DNA of 64,000 nucleotides from JBBTVO01 sp038063195 (GTDB taxonomy: Bacteria; Patescibacteriota; Microgenomatia; Levybacterales; UBA12049): the NCBI GenBank assembly GCA_038063195.1, contig JBBTVO010000003.1:7462-71461 (forward strand). The letters run 5' to 3'. Under the pieces are notes generated by a model. That model saw only the letters and a list, made by a program, of their open reading frames with translations. It was not told the DNA's origin and made no database searches. Below are positions 40,377-47,978 of this stretch, in pieces. Positions within the stretch are counted from its first letter, which is position 1, and every line of letters starts with the position of its first letter. Both the position numbers and the translations under genes were made by a program.

Positions 40377-40784
40377 TTATTTTCCGCAATATGGACATTT
40401 TGATTCACTGCCAAATCTTTGTTCGCGCGTTATGCCTGCGGTTAATGGATCATCAAAACATGTCCATGTATTTCTGTGACAAACCGGTCCCAATGGATCG
40501 ACATAAATAGCCAATATGTCATCTTCACATCCTTTTTTGATATTATCTACGATTAATCTATTTCCAGATGTTTCTCCTTTTAACCACAATTTTTTTTCAG
40601 TTCTTGACCAAAATACTACTTCATTCCTATCTAAAGTTAGACGATAGGCTTCCGCATTCATATATCCAGTCATTAAATATTGGTTAGTTTTGGCATCAAG
40701 AATTGATGCGGGGACAATACCCCGTAGTTTTGCATAATTTAGCTCATAGAACGGTGAGCTTTTTTCTTTATTATTTTTTTCCAT
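40377..40784 (-). CDS. hisI: Phosphoribosyl-AMP cyclohydrolase-like (HisI) protein
   Basis: The 135-residue protein has YLMTGYMNAEAYRLTL, VVFWSRTEKKLWLKGETSGN and GPVCHRNTWTCF, the HisI core that opens the ring of phosphoribosyl-AMP. The metal-binding acidic DCDxD step is GCEDD here, so one or two ligands may be altered. A C-terminal CPYC pair is added. No other his gene is in the window. AAAGGAGGTG lies seven bases before the ATG, and the transcript starts with a His attenuator. Confidence 0.9.
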   Translation of the reverse strand: MEKNNKEKSSPFYELNYAKLRGIVPASILDAKTNQYLMTGYMNAEAYRLTLDRNEVVFWSRTEKKLWLKGETSGNRLIVDNIKKGCEDDILAIYVDPLGPVCHRNTWTCFDDPLTAGITREQRFGSESKCPYCGK

Positions 40785-40805
40785 CTTCTTTCACCTCCTT
40801 TCCAC

Positions 40806-40828
40806 AAAAAAACCGCCTCAAAGGCGGT
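40806..40828 (-). terminator. Intrinsic terminator (attenuator) before hisI-hisS
   Basis: On the minus strand ACCGCC-TTTGA-GGCGGT is a perfect six-base stem followed by seven Ts. It lies between promoter and hisI, so it must be overcome for the operon to be read. GAAGGCGG upstream can pair with its left arm instead. Confidence 0.85.
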
Positions 40829-40845
40829 CGACGAACACAACAATC

Positions 40846-40864
40846 CCGCCTTCTTAGAAAGCGG
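40846..40864 (-). promoter_or_regulatory. Pause/anti-antiterminator hairpin of the His attenuator
   Basis: On the minus strand CCGCTTTC and GAAGGCGG pair over eight bases (one G-U) around TAA. The right arm AAGGCGG is also complementary to CCGCCTT in the terminator, so the two structures exclude each other. A ribosome held at the His codons would cover CCGCTTTC and free the right arm. Confidence 0.75.
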
Positions 40865-40901
40865 AATGATGTACGGTAATCTTAAAAGAAAGTATGCTCA
40901 T
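40854..40901 (-). CDS. His-rich leader peptide of hisI-hisS
   Basis: A 15-codon frame, MSILSFKITVHHSAF, has adjacent His codons 11 and 12 (40866-40871). It begins nine bases after the TATACT box, matching the leaderless rule of this genome, and stops inside the first hairpin. Position, length and His codons fit a leader peptide that senses charged tRNA-His. Confidence 0.75.
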   Translation of the reverse strand: MSILSFKITVHHSAF

Positions 40902-40910
40902 ATTATGAGT

Positions 40911-40939
40911 AGTATAGCAGAGCTTACATTGATAATCAA
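40911..40939 (-). promoter_or_regulatory. Promoter of the leader peptide-hisI-hisS operon
   Basis: On the minus strand TTGATT (40934-40939) and TATACT (40911-40916) have an exact 17-base spacer. The leader peptide ATG follows after nine bases. Confidence 0.75.
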
Positions 40940-42042
40940 ATTTCAATAAGATTTTTTGGGGAATGGGTGAGGAGACGGAAGCCTCTATTTTCTAAAACTG
41001 CCAAGTCTTCGATGCGGACGCCGCCGTAGCCGGGAATATAAATCCCAGGCTCTATTGAGAAAACCATTCCCGGTTTTAGAATATCTTTACTTTTTGGTGA
41101 AAGACTTGGTGCTTCGTGGACTTCAATTCCAATTCCGTGTCCCAGAGAATGGGGAATTGTCGGATAACCTTGTCCGACAACATAGTTACGGGCGATATTA
41201 TCAATACTAGAAGCTTTAATTGTATTATATATCGATATATGATACAACGATTCGATTGCTTTTTGTTGGGATTCTAGAACGATATTGTAAATTTTTTTAA
41301 ATTTATCATCAGCCTTTCCGAAAAAGACAGTCCGAGTCATATCCGAACAATAGTTTTCAAATTTAACTCCAAAGTCCAACAGAACAATGTTATTAGTTAT
41401 TAGTTTTTCGTTATTCGATTTATGGTGAGGCATTGAAGAGTTTTTTCCGAAAGCAACTATGGGAGGGAAAGAAATATCAGCTCCTGACTTTTTGATAAAC
41501 ATTTCGAGCTCACGTGCGACTTCTTTTTCTGTAACGCCTACTTTTAGTTTCTTTAAAATAAATTCAAACGCTTTATCTCCTAACTCACATGCTCTCTCTA
41601 TTTTTGAAATTTCATCTTTACTTTTTATAATTCTTAAATTTCGCAAATCCTTCAAAGGCTTAACTCTGAAATATTTCTTCAGTTTTTTGTATTCTGCAAG
41701 GCTTATGTCAGTCTCTTCAGCTCCAATACTTTTGATTTCCGCAGATAGATTTTTGAGGATATTCTCAAAGGAATTATCTGATGAGATTTCTAGAAGTTTG
41801 AAATGAGGAATACTGGAGACCGCTTCTGAATACCTTCCATCGGTTAAGATATATCCATAAACCCCAGGGGTTTTGTGCTTCAACCCCTGGGGTTGAGCCA
41901 AGACCAGCAGAAATGCTTCGCGCTCCAGATACGAAAACCCATTGTAATTTGTAAGATAAACAATATCAGAGACTGAGGAAATAAGTACGGCATCAAGTTT
42001 GTTCTCTGAAATAATTTCACGAACTTTCCTTAGCTTGTCCAT
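40936..42042 (-). CDS. pepP: Xaa-Pro aminopeptidase (M24)
   Basis: The 368-residue protein has an N-terminal creatinase-like domain and the M24 metal site: NIVLLDFGVKFENYCSDMTR carries the two Asp ligands, LGHGIGIEVHE the His, and MVFSIEPGIY and GGVRIEDL the Glu ligands. It removes an N-terminal residue before proline. An insert LAQPQGLKHKTPGVYG comes from a palindrome (41862-41899). It overlaps the next gene by one base. Confidence 0.93.
   Translation of the reverse strand: MDKLRKVREIISENKLDAVLISSVSDIVYLTNYNGFSYLEREAFLLVLAQPQGLKHKTPGVYGYILTDGRYSEAVSSIPHFKLLEISSDNSFENILKNLSAEIKSIGAEETDISLAEYKKLKKYFRVKPLKDLRNLRIIKSKDEISKIERACELGDKAFEFILKKLKVGVTEKEVARELEMFIKKSGADISFPPIVAFGKNSSMPHHKSNNEKLITNNIVLLDFGVKFENYCSDMTRTVFFGKADDKFKKIYNIVLESQQKAIESLYHISIYNTIKASSIDNIARNYVVGQGYPTIPHSLGHGIGIEVHEAPSLSPKSKDILKPGMVFSIEPGIYIPGYGGVRIEDLAVLENRGFRLLTHSPKNLIEI
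41862..41899. repeat. Palindromic insert in pepP
   Basis: ACCCCAGGGGTT and AACCCCTGGGGTT are complementary arms around TTGTGCTTC, read in frame in the N-terminal domain of PepP, a loop region that usually has no such insert. Confidence 0.8.
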
Positions 42043-42842
42043 TATTGCCCAGGGGATTTGGTAGTTTTAACTTTTGAAGTGGGAGTAGGTGTTCCAGTTG
42101 TTGCCTCAACTTTTATATTTGAAGTAACATCGGGAAGCGCAATTATACGGGATGCCTCAAAAAGACCTGCCTGACCGGCAGGCAGGCCTGAATTATTTTT
42201 GCCCGGATATCCTACAATTACAATTGTTTGTCCTATTTCAAGTTTTGAGAACCCTGATTTTACGAGCTCTTTTTTATCCCGATCATATGAAAATGTTCTC
42301 GTCGATGATTCCACGTTGACGTCGTGGGTTTTATTATCCAAATCCGTCAGGACAAGAGTAAAATTTTTGGTATCCATTTTTGAAACTACTCCATGCATAA
42401 CCTGAGGAAGATCAATTTCATCGATAAACCTTGCGAGAATTCTTCGTGACTCTTTGTTATAAAGGCCAAGTACGCCGATTTTATCACCCTTTTTTATATC
42501 TGATATGCCAAAAGATTTTGTCTGTGGGGAGCTGAACTGCGTAAACTCATCAACATCAATAAATTTAGTATTTTCATGAATATCACTGAGCGTAATCTGC
42601 GTATTTGAAACATTTACAACCTCTCCCATGATTCCCTTTTTCTCTACAAGCTTTAACTGTGCCACGCGGGATGCGATCTTACTTGAAAGGGAGTTGATCT
42701 GTTTCTGTATAAGACTGGGTGATGGAGTAGATGTAACTCTTGGTGTGGTTTTGGGCGTGGGGGATATAGCATAGGAAGAAGACATAGAGAAGCTATTAAG
42801 ATATAAAGATATTATGAGTAAAAGTATTGGAATTCTTTTCAT
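42042..42842 (-). CDS. Exported DUF5666-like protein
   Basis: The 266-residue protein has a signal peptide (about 4-25), a Pro/Thr linker, a coiled region, and then repeated small beta domains (GIMGEVVNVSNTQITLSDIH, MHGVVSKMDTKNFTLVLTD) that look like DUF5666/OB-type units. An in-frame palindrome adds LPAGQAG near residue 220. It overlaps pepP by one base and follows another anchored gene. Function unknown. Confidence 0.72.
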   Translation of the reverse strand: MKRIPILLLIISLYLNSFSMSSSYAISPTPKTTPRVTSTPSPSLIQKQINSLSSKIASRVAQLKLVEKKGIMGEVVNVSNTQITLSDIHENTKFIDVDEFTQFSSPQTKSFGISDIKKGDKIGVLGLYNKESRRILARFIDEIDLPQVMHGVVSKMDTKNFTLVLTDLDNKTHDVNVESSTRTFSYDRDKKELVKSGFSKLEIGQTIVIVGYPGKNNSGLPAGQAGLFEASRIIALPDVTSNIKVEATTGTPTPTSKVKTTKSPGQ

Positions 42843-42843
42843 T

Positions 42844-43269
42844 TTAAAAATCTTCGCTTGAAAAAGTCACTGTTCTTGTCATTTTGGTCTCCTCACCGCT
42901 TGGGGAAATCGCTGTTATTTCGACAAAATTTTCTCCATCGTCAATATTTACAGTAGTTGAGAAATTTCCGCTTGATGCTGGTGTTAAGACTTCCTGATCT
43001 ACGGGCGTAACTATTACAATAGTTGCGTCTTTCTCGGTAGTCCCCTCAACCGATATAACTTTTTTTGAAAAAACTCCTTCGTCTGTTGGGTTCTTTATGC
43101 TAAGTTGGACGCTTTGCGACGGCGTAGGGATTGGATCTGATATTATTATTGTCTTTGTTTTTTGTTCGGGAGATTTTCTAGTCCCCTGATATAAATAAAA
43201 TGCCGAGCCGGTTACAAGAATTCCTACAAGCACAGCAATAAAGGATAAGATGACTCTTTCAGTCTTCAT
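42844..43269 (-). CDS. Anchored protein with Ig-like domain
   Basis: The protein of 141 residues has a membrane segment near its start (ILSFIAVLVGILVTGSAFYL) and one Ig-like beta-sandwich (SIKNPTDEGVFSKKVISVEG and later NFSTTVNIDDGENFVEITAI). ATG 43269 follows TATTAT on the minus strand by 13 bases and TTGACA further up. It is next to the DUF5666-like gene, so the two are probably cotranscribed. Confidence 0.72.
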   Translation of the reverse strand: MKTERVILSFIAVLVGILVTGSAFYLYQGTRKSPEQKTKTIIISDPIPTPSQSVQLSIKNPTDEGVFSKKVISVEGTTEKDATIVIVTPVDQEVLTPASSGNFSTTVNIDDGENFVEITAISPSGEETKMTRTVTFSSEDF

Positions 43270-43282
43270 TTTGGATACAGGC

Positions 43283-43334
43283 ATAATAAGACAAAAAGAA
43301 CCACTTGTCAAGAAATTTATATCTATGATAGGAT
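43283..43334. promoter_or_regulatory. Divergent promoters sharing CTTGTCAAG
   Basis: The palindromic CTTGTCAAG (43304-43312) supplies TTGTCA on the plus strand and TTGACA on the minus strand. The minus -10 is TATTAT (43283-43288); the plus -10 is TAGGAT (43329-43334) at 18 bases, seven bases before ATG 43342. Confidence 0.55.
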
Positions 43335-43341
43335 GAGTTAC

Positions 43342-43866
43342 ATGGAAATTTCAGTGGTAGACAGAAGTACAATAAGGATTAAAGGAAAGAATGTCAGTTT
43401 TATAGTTGATCCAACATCTTCCATGCCAAAAACTCCTGCGGACGCGGTTTTGTTCATAAAAGATAGCCAAGATTCAGATTCTCAAGTTTCTAAAGTTGTG
43501 GAAGCTCGGGTAATAATAAAAGGAAAGGGAAGCTATGAAGTCGGCGGAGCAAGAATTACATCTGTAAAAGTAAACGGAACTTTCTTTTACTCCCTAAATA
43601 TAGATGGGCTCAATATTTTCCTGACCAATACCAAAGGGGCTGAAAAAGAGCAGGATATGGGGTCATGCAATATTTTAGTCCTTAACGTAGACGGGGAGTT
43701 TAAAGAGTCTTTGGTTTCATCTTTTGAACCGAGCGTAAGTGTATTGTACGGCGAGAAATCCGAAGGCGCAGTAAAGCTTCTGGGTAAAGAGCATCAGACA
43801 GTTTCTAAGTTTTCTCAGACAGCAGATAAATTGCCGGCAGACCCCCAAGTGGTTTTATTAAAATAA
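43342..43866 (+). CDS. Metallo-beta-lactamase-fold protein lacking metal ligands
   Basis: The 174-residue protein has IRIKGKNVSFIVDPTSSMPK, like the N-terminus of UlaG-type beta-lactamase-fold proteins, but where they have H-x-H-x-D-H it reads FIKDSQDSDSQVSKV. No zinc site remains, so it is probably not a hydrolase. ATG 43342 lies seven bases after the TAGGAT box; ATG 43333 overlaps that box. It ends nine bases before dnaB, which suggests a role near replication. Confidence 0.72.
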   Translation: MEISVVDRSTIRIKGKNVSFIVDPTSSMPKTPADAVLFIKDSQDSDSQVSKVVEARVIIKGKGSYEVGGARITSVKVNGTFFYSLNIDGLNIFLTNTKGAEKEQDMGSCNILVLNVDGEFKESLVSSFEPSVSVLYGEKSEGAVKLLGKEHQTVSKFSQTADKLPADPQVVLLK

Positions 43867-43875
43867 GTTATTTAT

Positions 43876-45195
43876 ATGGCAGGAGTAAAAGTTCCTCCGC
43901 ACAACGAAGAGGCTGAGCAGAGCGCATTGGGTTCAATATTAATAGATAAGAACGCGATTGGAGTCGTGTCTGAAATCGTATCATCCTCTGATTTTTACAA
44001 TACTACAAACGAAATAGTCTATTTGGCAATGCTTGCGCTTTATGAGAAAAGACAGCCAATTGACCTCCTGACTTTAAAATCCGAGCTAAAGGCAAATAAG
44101 ACTAAGGATAAAATTGATACGTCATACTTAACGGATTTAGTCGAAACAGTTCCCACAGCCGCCAACGTAGAGCATTACGCAAAAATTATAAAAGAAAATG
44201 CGGTGAAGAGGTCTCTAATTACACTTGGTGGGCAGATTACTGAGATGGGTTTTATGGAAGACAAGGAGTCAGAAGAGCTTCTTGATAAAGCAGAGTCTGT
44301 AATATTTTCAATTTCGCAGGGAAGCGGTGTCAAGGGATTTGTGCCTCTTAAAGAAATGCTTGCGGAGAGCTTCGACAGAATAGATGAGCTTCATAAGGGT
44401 GGGGTAGGAATGCGCGGAGTTAAAACGGGATTTGTAGATCTTGACAATATTCTTTCAGGAATGCAGAAGTCAAACATGATTGTTCTTGCGGCGCGTCCGG
44501 GGCAGGGAAAAACAGCAATGATTGCAAATATTGCTCAGTTTGTTTCAGTCACAGAAAAAATCCCTGTGGGGATTTTTTCCTTGGAAATGAGTCAGGAGGA
44601 GATAGTTGACAGACTTCTGGTCGGACAGGCGGATGTAGATGCATGGAGATTAAAAACAGGCAAATTATCAGAATCGGATTTTAACAAACTCTCAGAAGCA
44701 ATGGGGATTTTGGCCGATGCACCTATATATATAGATGATACGCCCGGAGCATCTGTGTCTGAGATACGGACCCGTGCGAGACGCCTTCAGCTTGAGCGCC
44801 AAGTCGGACTTATAATCGTTGACTATCTTCAGCTGGTAGACCCCGGAAGGCGTTATGACAATAGGGTTCAGGAAGTTTCTATTGTTTCACAGTCTCTAAA
44901 AAATTTAGCAAGAGAACTTAAGATTCCTGTAATTGCGGTTTCCCAGTTGTCACGTGCAGTTGAGCATAGAGGAGAGAAGAAGCCTCAGCTTGCGGATCTA
45001 AGGGAAAGCGGAGCAATCGAACAGGACGCAGATGTTGTCATGTTTTTATACCGTATGGAAGAAGCCATGGGAAACGTAATTCCTACAAAACTTCTTATTG
45101 CAAAGCATAGAAACGGACCAACAGGGGAGATAGATTTACTTTTCAAAGGAGATAGGATAAGATTTTATAATACGGAAAGAAAGAGAGAAGAATAA
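43876..45195 (+). CDS. dnaB: Replicative DNA helicase DnaB
   Basis: The 439-residue protein has the N-terminal helical domain (PPHNEEAEQSALGSILIDKN), Walker A ARPGQGKTAMIANIA, the Walker B region VGLIIVDYLQLVD, and VSQLSRAVEHRGEKKPQLAD followed by LRESGAIEQDADVV. It unwinds DNA at the fork. No intein is present. It may be cotranscribed with the upstream beta-lactamase-fold gene. Confidence 0.97.
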   Translation: MAGVKVPPHNEEAEQSALGSILIDKNAIGVVSEIVSSSDFYNTTNEIVYLAMLALYEKRQPIDLLTLKSELKANKTKDKIDTSYLTDLVETVPTAANVEHYAKIIKENAVKRSLITLGGQITEMGFMEDKESEELLDKAESVIFSISQGSGVKGFVPLKEMLAESFDRIDELHKGGVGMRGVKTGFVDLDNILSGMQKSNMIVLAARPGQGKTAMIANIAQFVSVTEKIPVGIFSLEMSQEEIVDRLLVGQADVDAWRLKTGKLSESDFNKLSEAMGILADAPIYIDDTPGASVSEIRTRARRLQLERQVGLIIVDYLQLVDPGRRYDNRVQEVSIVSQSLKNLARELKIPVIAVSQLSRAVEHRGEKKPQLADLRESGAIEQDADVVMFLYRMEEAMGNVIPTKLLIAKHRNGPTGEIDLLFKGDRIRFYNTERKREE

Positions 45196-45196
45196 A

Positions 45197-45286
45197 GTAG
45201 CCATTAGCAACTAGCAATTAGCGATTAGGAATTAGTAGAATACATTTCAAAACTAGTGGCTAGTTACTAAATATCTAGTTGCTATT
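45197..45286. repeat. CTAG/TTAG 7-base periodic arrays after dnaB
   Basis: TTAGCAA, CTAGCAA, TTAGCGA, TTAGGAA and TTAGTAG run in register, then after a gap CTAGTGG, CTAGTTA, CTAAATA and CTAGTTG. The two arrays are partly complementary. Confidence 0.7.
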
Positions 45287-45310
45287 TTTTCGAAAGGGGG
45301 TGAATAATTA

Positions 45311-45538
45311 ATGGATCCAAATCAAAATCAAGGCGGAGCAGGCGGAGGAGGTGATCAGAATCAAAATCCAAATCCAATGCCGCCACCAGCAGAACCGACT
45401 ACGCCAATGGGCGGAGATCAAAGTCAGAATCCAAACCCAGCGCCATCAGAGCCAACAAATCCAGTGCCGGCCGATGATCAAAGCTCCGGAAACGGAGGAG
45501 GCAATATGGGCGGCGGAACAGGAGCACCAGGAGTGTAA
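45311..45538 (+). CDS. Small Pro/Gly/Asn/Gln-rich protein
   Basis: The 75-residue protein is low-complexity throughout, with repeats of QNPNP, PAEPT and GGNMGGG, and no signal or membrane segment. It has one of the strongest ribosome sites here (AAAGGGGGTG, 45293-45302), which together with an own terminator suggests high expression. Its low complexity suggests a disordered, possibly surface or scaffold, role. Confidence 0.7.
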   Translation: MDPNQNQGGAGGGGDQNQNPNPMPPPAEPTTPMGGDQSQNPNPAPSEPTNPVPADDQSSGNGGGNMGGGTGAPGV

Positions 45539-45555
45539 TTTTACTAGTAAAATTA

Positions 45556-45593
45556 AATAACAGAGGACCTTATTCGTAAGGTTCTTTGTTATT
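45556..45593. terminator. Strong hairpin terminator with TTCG loop
   Basis: A 17-base-pair stem (AATAACAGAGGACCTTA with TAAGGTTCTTTGTTATT) closes on a TTCG tetraloop. It ends the gene at 45311 and probably also the convergent gene that ends at 45592. Confidence 0.85.
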
Positions 45594-45783
45594 ATTGGCT
45601 GGATGAAGGCGGAAGCTTAATAGTTTTTCTTGCAAATGCGATATTTAATGCTGCTTCTGCAAGATTTTCACTTCCGTCAACGGATTGAGCTACTTTGTTA
45701 GCATGATCTCTTCTTCTCTGAATTTCTGCTAAAGGAGCAGTGAAAGCCTGATCATCAATGTTCGGTCCATGTTTTTCTACCAT
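45592..45783 (-). CDS. Small unknown protein
   Basis: The 63-residue protein begins MVEKHGPNIDDQAFTAPLAE and is helical and charged. ATG 45783 follows GATAAT on the minus strand by seven bases, with TGGACA about 17 bases further up. No family is recognised. Its stop overlaps the terminator at 45556-45593. Confidence 0.55.
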   Translation of the reverse strand: MVEKHGPNIDDQAFTAPLAEIQRRRDHANKVAQSVDGSENLAEAALNIAFARKTIKLPPSSSQ

Positions 45784-45845
45784 AAGAGCAATTATCTTAA
45801 ATATTAGAGAAATTGTCCAGCAGTATTTCAAGTTTAGACACGATA

Positions 45846-46397
45846 TTATGGAGTAATCGTTGGTTGAGGAGTAGGAGAAGTAGAAGATTCTCCTTGATAA
45901 ACAAAATTTCTTGTAAGTGTATCCGTATCTTGGGAAACTGTGCTTTGCACGCGGAGTTCAAATTTTACGTTTCCGTTGGGCAGATTATAAAGACTTGGAG
46001 AATTGCTATTGTATTCAGACCACGAACCTCCATTTATTCTATATGACCAGACAACCGAGCAATATTCAGGATTGTTATATTTAATAGTTATGTAAACAGG
46101 ATTGCTATCAACTATTTCTCCTTCTTTGGGATTTGTAATAGAAATTGGCCCAATCTCTTTTTTGCAAGTAGTACTTGTGGGCTGAGCTTGCGGAGTTGAC
46201 TCACTATTATTCTGCGGGACTACTATAACTTTTTCTGCTGGTGATGGCGCAGGCTGGTTTTTCTTCTGAGAATTGAGATTGCTCAAATTTAAAATAATTA
46301 CTGTCAAGAGCACGGGAATAGAAAGGGCGCCTGCGACCCAATCAAGATGCTTTTTCCCAACTTTAAGCTTTTTGATATTTCTCTTAATAACTTCCAT
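45846..46397 (-). CDS. Anchored protein with Ig-like domain
   Basis: The 183-residue protein has a basic N-terminus, a membrane segment (about 19-38), a Ser/Pro/Gln stalk and an Ig-like domain (ISITNPKEGEIVDSNPVYIT and later LPNGNVKFELRVQS). The C-terminus is a Thr/Pro tail. It resembles other wall-facing adhesin-like proteins in this window. Function unknown. Confidence 0.7.
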   Translation of the reverse strand: MEVIKRNIKKLKVGKKHLDWVAGALSIPVLLTVIILNLSNLNSQKKNQPAPSPAEKVIVVPQNNSESTPQAQPTSTTCKKEIGPISITNPKEGEIVDSNPVYITIKYNNPEYCSVVWSYRINGGSWSEYNSNSPSLYNLPNGNVKFELRVQSTVSQDTDTLTRNFVYQGESSTSPTPQPTITP

Positions 46398-46447
46398 GGA
46401 GACTCTATATTTTACCAGAAATCAGCCTAAATTTCACTGAACGCAGC

Positions 46448-47602
46448 TTAAAGTGTCTTCATAGACTCGGCGATTTTTATAAGCTCCTCTTCAGACAATA
46501 TGCAAGCACTTTCTACTTGAGGTTGATTGCCTACTATAATTTGTAAGCTATGTGTTTCCCAGATTAATTGACGCGCTGTAAGCCTAAATTCTTGATTGTG
46601 TTTTAGAACAGAAGCTTTTGAAGCTTCATAGAAATCTGAGGTTCCCAGCCAAGATTCTGGTGGGCCATTGTACATTTCAATGATCAAAGCAGGATTTCCA
46701 AGAACCTCAACTTTATCAACGACTTTGACCCAATTATCCCATTGACCCCCAGTAAACTGAAAGGGATCTTTAAATAGTCCATTTTTGTATATTATCTTTT
46801 TTTCAACTGGGATTTGAAGAATTTCAAAAGCTCCGTCCTCAGGAGTCGTTGGTCCACAAAAATAAAATTTTTCTAGACTACTATTTTTAAAATGCTCTTC
46901 TAGAGTTTTCGGTAAAACATTGCGCGGAAGATAGGTGGGAGATAGCGGATTATATTTGGCTTTAAAATCGGACAGTATTGTTGCATTTACTGACTGAACT
47001 CTTTTATATTCTTGTGATTCCAGGCGCAGTTTATTACCAAGCGGAAAAAAACTTACAGAACCTAAAATAAAAGTTATAACTAAGATTATTAAACCAGGAA
47101 TGAGGCTCTTTGAAAAGATGGATCTGAAATAGAAATCTTTGTTTTTAATTCGGACCCACGCCAGAGGCAAAACCGATATAGACAATAAAGTAGGTAAGCC
47201 ATGCTCGAGCATCAGGACGAGACATCCTACGCCAAAACAGGGTTTGCCGATCGAAAAGAAACTTTGAATGTACAAGATTACAGCCAAGATTGGATATAAA
47301 ATTATAATAATTTTGGCGACAGGTCTTAAAAAAAATTGCATTAAATTCAAAACAAGAGCAACTATAATTAAAGGAATGAAGATTTGATTAATTAATATTA
47401 ATTTCCCAAAGTTTTCGATTACTGTATTACCAGCTACAATTAGAGGGGTATTATATATAACTAGATTGGCAATAATAGATAGGGTAAACCAAAAAAGCGT
47501 AGTTAAGAAAATCTCTAAAATCATTGAAGATTTTTTTGGCGAAATGGGTTGAGCGGGGACTTCTTGATTTACTTGAGGAGCGTTATTTGTTTCTGGATCC
47601 AC
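46448..47602 (-). CDS. Unknown multi-pass membrane protein
   Basis: The 384-residue protein has about five membrane segments (near 28-48, 62-88, 95-115, 128-150 and 168-190) and a soluble C-terminal domain of about 180 residues. No family is recognised. The N-terminus is Pro/Gln-rich. Confidence 0.65.
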   Translation of the reverse strand: MDPETNNAPQVNQEVPAQPISPKKSSMILEIFLTTLFWFTLSIIANLVIYNTPLIVAGNTVIENFGKLILINQIFIPLIIVALVLNLMQFFLRPVAKIIIILYPILAVILYIQSFFSIGKPCFGVGCLVLMLEHGLPTLLSISVLPLAWVRIKNKDFYFRSIFSKSLIPGLIILVITFILGSVSFFPLGNKLRLESQEYKRVQSVNATILSDFKAKYNPLSPTYLPRNVLPKTLEEHFKNSSLEKFYFCGPTTPEDGAFEILQIPVEKKIIYKNGLFKDPFQFTGGQWDNWVKVVDKVEVLGNPALIIEMYNGPPESWLGTSDFYEASKASVLKHNQEFRLTARQLIWETHSLQIIVGNQPQVESACILSEEELIKIAESMKTL

Positions 47603-47652
47603 TAAGTACAGTTTATTTGCATTTATATTCGCAAGTCAAGTTATAAAATTTG

Positions 47653-47735
47653 TGGGCAAAGAGGGAGTCGAACCCTCATGGCCTTGCGACCAGTAGTTTT
47701 TGAGACTACCGCGTATACCGTTCCGCCACTTGCCC
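47653..47735 (-). tRNA. tRNA-Leu (CAA)
   Basis: The acceptor GGGCAAG pairs with TTTGCCC (last pair G-U). The anticodon stem GTAGT/ACTAC encloses CTCAAAA, so the anticodon is CAA. A long variable arm (class II) and the GGGTTCGACTCCC T-arm are present. It reads UUG. The CCA end is not encoded. Confidence 0.95.
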
Positions 47736-47768
47736 ATAGGCAACTTGTATTATATACTCTCAGCTATA

Positions 47769-47978
47769 TCTAGGCAAGAAATATGAAGAAAAAAGCTACT
47801 AATGTCAGGCTTGAAAAACACGTNNNNNNNNNNNNNNNNNNNNNNNNNNNNNNNNNNNNNNNNNNNNNNNNNNNNNNNNNNNNNNNNNNNNNNNNNNNNN
47901 NNNNNNNNNNNNNNNNNNNNNNNTCTAGGCAAGAAATATGAAGAAAAAAGCTACTAATGTCAGGCTTGAAAAACACGT
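47769..47978. other. 100-N gap with identical 55-bp flanks
   Basis: The 55 bases before the Ns (47769-47823) are identical to the 55 after them (47924-47978), including the start of the pepN gene. This is the signature of two contig ends that overlap and were joined by a standard 100-N spacer, so there is probably no missing DNA, and reading frames across the Ns are artefacts. Confidence 0.9.
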
